Shown: piece by piece, positions 56,925 to 62,000 of the stretch
How the letters are laid out: each line of letters begins with the position of its first letter
Numbering within the stretch: position 1 is the stretch's first letter
From: Glandiceps talaboti
Taxonomy: Eukaryota > Hemichordata > Enteropneusta > Spengelidae
Assembly: GCF_964340395.1 (NCBI RefSeq)
Contig: NC_135550.1
Coordinates: 29,449,176 to 29,511,175 of the forward strand
Direction: 5' to 3'
DNA length: 62,000 nt
Made by a program: the position numbers and the translations under genes
The notes under the pieces: model-generated
The model's input: only the letters and a program-made list of their open reading frames with translations
Database searches by the model: none
What the model was told of the DNA's origin: nothing

Positions 56925-59671
56925 TGCGGATGAACAGTATGTCGACTGAGCATAATAACCCGTTTGCTGTGATTACAGCCGATGATTTCAACAATTCTAC
57001 TCAGAAAGTGTTCCATCGTATTCATATGTCAACCTAAGACTTACAGTAACACCAGAGACGATCTCCGTGAAAGTTGGCAACCTTTATTCCGTGTATTGGC
57101 ACTTTTCGGTTTGTGTCATAACGGACAGTTTCTTTCCACAAAGATTTCATCCAATTCGAGGTGTTTTTCCAATTTGCGTCTAATATATTCATTGGCATTA
57201 TTTTATTACTTCTTATTTTGCTAAGTTTCACGCGATATTTGTACAACTGTGTATCAGTTCACATTATGTACGGTGGTTTGCAACATTTCTCTGTTATGAA
57301 TGTTGCATGGTACTTCCAGAGCGCGTAATTACACCAACATCTGTTACTCGCCTTTCCCTGCAGAATGTATGGTATTCCATTTGCTTATCACTCATTTCCA
57401 AGTGGCAGCATGGATTTTCCCTTCGTTAATGTTCGTCCAGTTTTGTTACCTTATAAATAAACAGTTTGTCAACTTCAATCGTCAACTTGGCAAGAGAATT
57501 GAAAATGGACGATCTTTCAGTGAGGACATTGGCAAATTCAGAATGCCACACCAGCACTTAGCAAATCTTGTGCAGCTCGGTGATAAGAGGTTTTCGTTTT
57601 TACCTCCTTTTTTCCTTTGCTACCAGTTTACCACTGTCTTGGTTTATCATCTACACACTGTTGTTTACGACATCAAACCAAGAAGTTGAAACGGTGACAG
57701 TTTTCACGTCATGGTTATTAGGTGTACTGTGGACTCTGGGGATGATATGTTATTTTTGAGCTGTAGCTCGTGAGAATTAAAGTTTTCACTGTATGTGTTC
57801 AAACTGTTTTTATTAATAGAATGGTTAGTCTGAAGAGAACCCAATATTCTAACTTCAGAACAATTGTTATATTTCTGATATAAAACTAGACTTCATCAGA
57901 TGACTGTGTGTAATATAAATATATCTATGATGATATAAACGATCATTTGACAAATTATGGTTTTGTTTTACTTGCTTGATAACACTATACTTTTACTGCT
58001 GAACACAACCCTATGGTTGTTGAATAGACAGTAGTTTCAGCTCGGATAGGGAGACATTCCTTAATTACGTATACAGCTTTGAGGTCAACTTACTATTATA
58101 CGTATTATCTATCAACTAAAAAAACCAACCTCAACTTAATTGCCAAACGATCGGTTTTGATCATAAATACATATGTATATTTATTACATACAGTCTTCCT
58201 TTTTTTAATAGCTGTTCTCGTTTTGATTTCTAATAATCGAGTTGCTGTTTCCTACTTCAAATGTCCTGATATAGGCTTACTTCATCCAATGTTCCTGTTC
58301 TTGCACACCACTGTCATCATCCTGTTCGTCTTTCTGTTACCTATTTATATCAATTTGCCATCTATCCTTAGGCCCATGACGCTGTATATGATATACACAA
58401 TGTAACCCTAGACTCCAACCCCGATGGCATGGAGATGACAGAGGTAAGGATTACAAAATACATCATTTAAATTCATTTGAAAGAAGCGAGAAGTTTAATT
58501 TTAAAATTTTGATTACATTCTGGAAAAAATTTCCGACTAGGTAGATGTAAAGTGTTGTAAAGGTTACTTTTATCATGTCCACAATCAACTTAATCCTGAA
58601 AAAATTGGAGTAAACATTGTCGAGCTGATGATATGATCAATTACCCCCTTTTAACAATCATAACTTCTCACGGGCGGTTGCATACAAATCAGTCAATAAC
58701 TGAATGTAACACAAATTAAGCTAAATTTTTGTGTATTTTACTTTGAGATGATAAGCAAATATTTTCAAGTATTTATAATACATGCAGAATTGTTCATCTT
58801 TTACAGCTGACATTATTCGTATTAAAGTTGAATGGTCACCCCATCGCTTTCTCCTTATGCAATATGATATACGTAACCAAAGGTTTCATACTTACAGTAA
58901 GTATTACGCCTCTTGGTTTTCAACGTCCAAAAGCAAAGTACGATCCAACGATGATTTCTTGAATGTCATAAGAGGCCATTGAAACTTATCAGATATTATA
59001 TTGAACGTATTGATGGTTGATGGTAGGTTATGATAGCAAACGTATTTATTGGAAATGTAATCTGTATTGGGTAATAGATTTGTTTCAAGTACATTATATA
59101 TTCACTTCACGTTTCAATAATGGAAAAATCATGTTAACAATACATATGCACAACATATGGGGGAAAACGATAATATAATGATTAATGGGCCGAAAGATTT
59201 TTATTTATAATTCACAGATATACAAGCTTGTAAGAAATGTACGGAAGTGAAATAATGTCGGGTAAGCCCTCAAAGTTCAGTTCTTAAGCTTACCTGTATG
59301 ACGTCATCGTGAGGTACTTATCCCGCTCTTTCAGTTGACGAACCACGACAATTACGTCATTTGACACAAAATTCATGACAGTTTAGATCATGTCGCCTCG
59401 ATCGTGCATATGTCAGCCATACGTTTTCAACAAAACAAAAGTCAAACAAACAAACACACTAAATCCAGATAGACTCGGTCAGTCTGTTTATAGGAACACA
59501 ATAGGCTCTGACTGAATACTCAAAATGATCTGATTACTAAGTTTCAATTGAAGTGTTATAAATATATATAAATTAATAATTATATTTTAGAACTAATTCT
59601 ATGATATCATTCCATTCCAGGTCATGGGAGTGTCTGTCACATACTTTGTTCTTATTGCACAACTTAGATGA
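56925..59671 (+). pseudogene. Gustatory receptor-like (GRL) pseudogene, copy 3
   Basis: Third GRL copy. Remains of the long exon run from about 56970 to 57775: LFRVLALFGL matches the FRILMVFGL region of copy 1, VAWYFQ matches [22 protein letters not shown] matches the FNTASWMFP helix, and SWLLGVLWTLGMICYF matches the sixth helix. These pieces lie in different frames. There are in-frame stops, a gap of roughly 75 residues between the second and fourth helices, and a missing donor after 57770. By contrast the three short 3' exons are perfect: 58372-58443 (24 codons, AHDAVYDIHN...), 58807-58896 (30 codons, LFVLKLNGHPIAFSL...) and 59621-59671 (VTYFVLIAQLR and TGA). All have GT/AG borders and phase 0. 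No full product can be made as it stands. Confidence 0.85.
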
Positions 59672-59806
59672 AACTGTGAGAAACGGATCCAGATTACCGA
59701 CATATATTTCGATGACGCAGTTGCTAGTACTTGAATAACTTTAAAGCGTATTTAATGTTTATAAGAAATGTAGCACTTAGACATGACGGAATCTCGGATA
59801 TTCTTG

Positions 59807-59876
<70 letters not shown>

Positions 59877-59935
59877 ACACACACACACACATGTTGTCAT
59901 CTGTGATTTTTAATAGTGACAGAGAGAGAGACACA

Positions 59936-59984
<49 letters not shown>

Positions 59985-60271
59985 TGTCATCTGTGATTTT
60001 TAATAGTGACAGAGGGTTTGACACTATTTGCACTTTTGTTCCTCTGCTTTAAGGGATATAATTTAAAAAAATGTTCACCCAGAAGATGAAAAAACTTAGC
60101 ATGGAACTTTAAGTACGCTCAACACGAGTTTCTGACATCCTGTCCCACTCCGGTCATAAGTAATCACTGTTCCCTAGTGGGAGGAATTCACTTCACATCT
60201 TGGGAATTCATGGAATTAGATCATAATCCCCATCAAATATCTATCCCTGGACAGGCAACAGAGAAATCAGT
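59672..60271. other. Spacer between GRL pseudogene and TRIM gene
   Basis: 600 bp holding (GA)n at 59809-59872, then CA repeats. A block consisting of a CA tract plus 'atgttgtcatctgtgatttt' and 'taatagtgacagag' is present twice in tandem (about 59870-59930 and 59935-60015). The promoter and 5' UTR of the TRIM gene must lie here. Confidence 0.7.
59809..60015. repeat. (GA)n-(CA)n microsatellite with duplicated flank
   Basis: A GA run, a CA run and a unique 34-bp phrase 'atgttgtcatctgtgatttt...gtgacagag' are repeated with a second CA run, a tandem duplication spanning microsatellite and flank. Confidence 0.85.
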
Positions 60272-62000
60272 ATGTCGTCAACATTGGCTACGTTTCCTGA
60301 GAAAATGAACAAAACGCTGCTCTTTTGTGGCATTTGTTTGGAGCAATACAAAACCCCTAAACGTCTACCATGTTTACACAACTTTTGCGAGTCGTGTTTG
60401 GTAACGCAGTTGGAGAAACGTGGTGGTGATGATGTGACACATGTACTATGCTCAACATGTCGACGTTCCTTCCAACTACCAGAGGCTGGCGTTGCAGGTA
60501 TTCCTACTGATTTGTTTCTAAGTGAATTGACTGAAATAATCAGAAAACAAGACGAAGGGTCAGATAATGCAAGGAAATGTGAGGGATGTCAGGAGGGAGA
60601 ACCTGTAAAACACTGTGTAGATTGTGGTTTTGATATGTGTAAAATTTGTGCTCGTTCACATCGTCGATTCCCTGCTACTAGATCACACTATCTCATGACC
60701 TTGGAAGAGTTCCAGTCTGCTAAGTTGAATGACCTCGCCTCAGTTCAAACGCCATTGTACTGTACAAGTCATACTGACAATCCAGTTGAAGTTTTCTGTG
60801 ATACTTGTGATAAAGTAATCTGTATAAAATGTACTGTTTTGGACCATCCACTGACTACACATAAATACAGACACTTGCAAGAAGCAGCATTAGAATACTC
60901 AACGAAATGTGATCAAGTGATAGGGCAGTTGGAAGTTAAAGAAATTGAAGCAAAGCAAAGTCAAACTGCGGTCAAAGTTGTTGAAGAAGCACTTGAGGAA
61001 GGTTACCTTAGAGAGAAAGAGCAGATCAAAGACCACATCCAAAAGACGATAGATAAAGTAACCCGTTTGATACAACAAAGTGGCGATACATTACTGAGAG
61101 AACTAAAAGAGGAGTATGGTGATAGGAAGATGAATTTGGACGCACAGCTGAAAGAGCTAAATGGCGCTGAAAACGACATGTCCTACACAAGAGAATATAC
61201 CAATAACGTGATGCAATATGGAAATGCCAGTCAGCTGATGGTTGCCAAGACAGACATCTCTGCACAAGTAGAAGTGTTGCTAAGTGTGGAGACTAAAGCA
61301 GATCCGATAGAAAATGACTATTTGGAGTTCTTACCATTTAATCATCTCTGTGATGCAACAAGTGTGGGTATACTACAGACACATGCCGAAAACTACAAGT
61401 TAACCAACGTCCCAGAATTTGTCAGAGTCGATGAATGTATTAGCGTTACTATGGCAACAGAGACACCACAAATGAAAACAAAAACTAACACGAGTATGGT
61501 TGAGGCGAGTATAAAGAAACCCGGTGAAAGCATAGAAGATGCAGAAGTGAAGAAGAATGATGATGGAACATGGACACTGAAAGCACGTGGAAATGTCTGT
61601 GGAAAACACGAACTGTCAGCATCTGTACGTCAAAAGGCTGTGCAAGGGTCTCCAGTTTGTATTGATGTTATTCCACGGAAAGGTTTACTTTGGCAGGTTG
61701 GCAACAAGGGAAGTGGCTTAGGGTCACTCAAAAATGCTGGGGGTATTCGCCCAACTAGGGATGGACGTTTGCAAGTATGTGATCGAGACAATCACAGATT
61801 TCAGACATTCACAACAGAGGGCCAACCAAATACTATAATCAAGCTCAGTAACATCTCGTACACGGTTTCTCCAGTCTATTCAGTGCAGGCAGAGAGTGGC
61901 GATATATTTACCACTGATCGTGGAAATAACCAGGTTATTGTTCATGACGAAAATGGTCACGTCATGAGATGCTTTGGTGAGGGTGTCTTGGAAGACCCGT
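60272..62000 (+). CDS. TRIM-NHL protein (RING, B-boxes, coiled coil, filamin, NHL), 3' truncated by window
   Basis: Probable RING E3 ubiquitin ligase of the TRIM2/3/71-like class, acting in the cytoplasm. The frame is open without introns for 576 codons and runs off the window. RING C3HC4 residues: Cys19, Cys22, Cys34, His36, Cys39, Cys42, Cys60, Cys63. A first B-box-like zinc region spans about 103-139 (CEGC...CVDC...CKIC...H). B-box 2 spans about 164-201 (YCTSH...CDTC...CIKC...H). A charged coiled coil spans about 205-335. A filamin-type Ig domain spans about 377-469 and ends in the usual GSP-x-x-I/V-x-V pattern. NHL repeats begin near 470 (WQVGNKGSGLGSLKNAGG, CDRDNHRFQTF, TTDRGNNQVIVHD). 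The ATG at 60272 places the RING near the N-terminus, as usual. The substrate is unknown; such genes are often multicopy in marine invertebrates (knowledge of the family). Confidence 0.93.
   Translation, partial: MSSTLATFPEKMNKTLLFCGICLEQYKTPKRLPCLHNFCESCLVTQLEKRGGDDVTHVLCSTCRRSFQLPEAGVAGIPTDLFLSELTEIIRKQDEGSDNARKCEGCQEGEPVKHCVDCGFDMCKICARSHRRFPATRSHYLMTLEEFQSAKLNDLASVQTPLYCTSHTDNPVEVFCDTCDKVICIKCTVLDHPLTTHKYRHLQEAALEYSTKCDQVIGQLEVKEIEAKQSQTAVKVVEEALEEGYLREKEQIKDHIQKTIDKVTRLIQQSGDTLLRELKEEYGDRKMNLDAQLKELNGAENDMSYTREYTNNVMQYGNASQLMVAKTDISAQVEVLLSVETKADPIENDYLEFLPFNHLCDATSVGILQTHAENYKLTNVPEFVRVDECISVTMATETPQMKTKTNTSMVEASIKKPGESIEDAEVKKNDDGTWTLKARGNVCGKHELSASVRQKAVQGSPVCIDVIPRKGLLWQVGNKGSGLGSLKNAGGIRPTRDGRLQVCDRDNHRFQTFTTEGQPNTIIKLSNISYTVSPVYSVQAESGDIFTTDRGNNQVIVHDENGHVMRCFGEGVLEDP

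Noticed and set aside
58079-58405. 108-codon hydrophobic frame upstream of GRL pseudogene exon 2
   Set aside because: It runs in a different frame from the clear GRL exon it overlaps and matches none of the GRL helices. AT-rich sequence readily gives hydrophobic frames.

Overview
This is an intron-rich, AT-rich animal nuclear genomic window, very rich in microsatellites. It carries three tandem M14 metallocarboxypeptidase genes, two intact and one broken gene of the insect gustatory-receptor-like (GRL) chemoreceptor superfamily, and the first part of a TRIM-NHL gene. Spliceosomal introns with GT/AG borders, secreted proprotease genes, 7-TM chemoreceptors and a RING/B-box/filamin/NHL protein all indicate a metazoan. 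GRL genes combined with TRIM-NHL genes suggest a non-vertebrate, probably marine, animal such as a hemichordate, other invertebrate deuterostome or lophotrochozoan. That placement is inference; no species is claimed.

Layout. Positions 1-9015 hold the 3' part of carboxypeptidase gene A (+); its signal and propeptide exons lie before the window. Positions 12449-25044 hold complete gene B (+, 10 exons, 429 aa) and 25761-33070 complete gene C (+, 10 exons, 428 aa). The three genes share exon borders and phases, so they arose by tandem duplication. Each keeps the zinc ligands and catalytic Glu, and each has a small or hydrophobic residue at the substrate-pocket position (A-type rather than B-type). 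They differ at functional sites: gene A has His where Tyr248 is expected and an Asp-rich tail; gene C lacks an obvious basic activation site.

Positions 36909-42337 (+) and 46480-49514 (-) hold two convergent intact GRL genes (462 and 455 aa). Each has one long exon followed by three short exons joined by phase-0 introns, ending in the TYFALVAQ motif of the superfamily. Positions about 56925-59671 (+) hold a third GRL copy whose long exon is wrecked while its three short exons are still perfect. A TRIM-NHL gene starts at 60272 and runs off the window end.

Introns and spacers hold many long simple repeats (CT, GA, AT, ATGT, CTTA, GAT, GGAT, CTGT and others). They also hold several foldback or MITE-like elements with visible terminal inverted repeats, some in two copies, a 0.55 kb duplicated block in gene B intron 1, and a decayed LINE reverse-transcriptase remnant next to the GRL pseudogene. 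No RNA genes or CRISPR arrays were seen.
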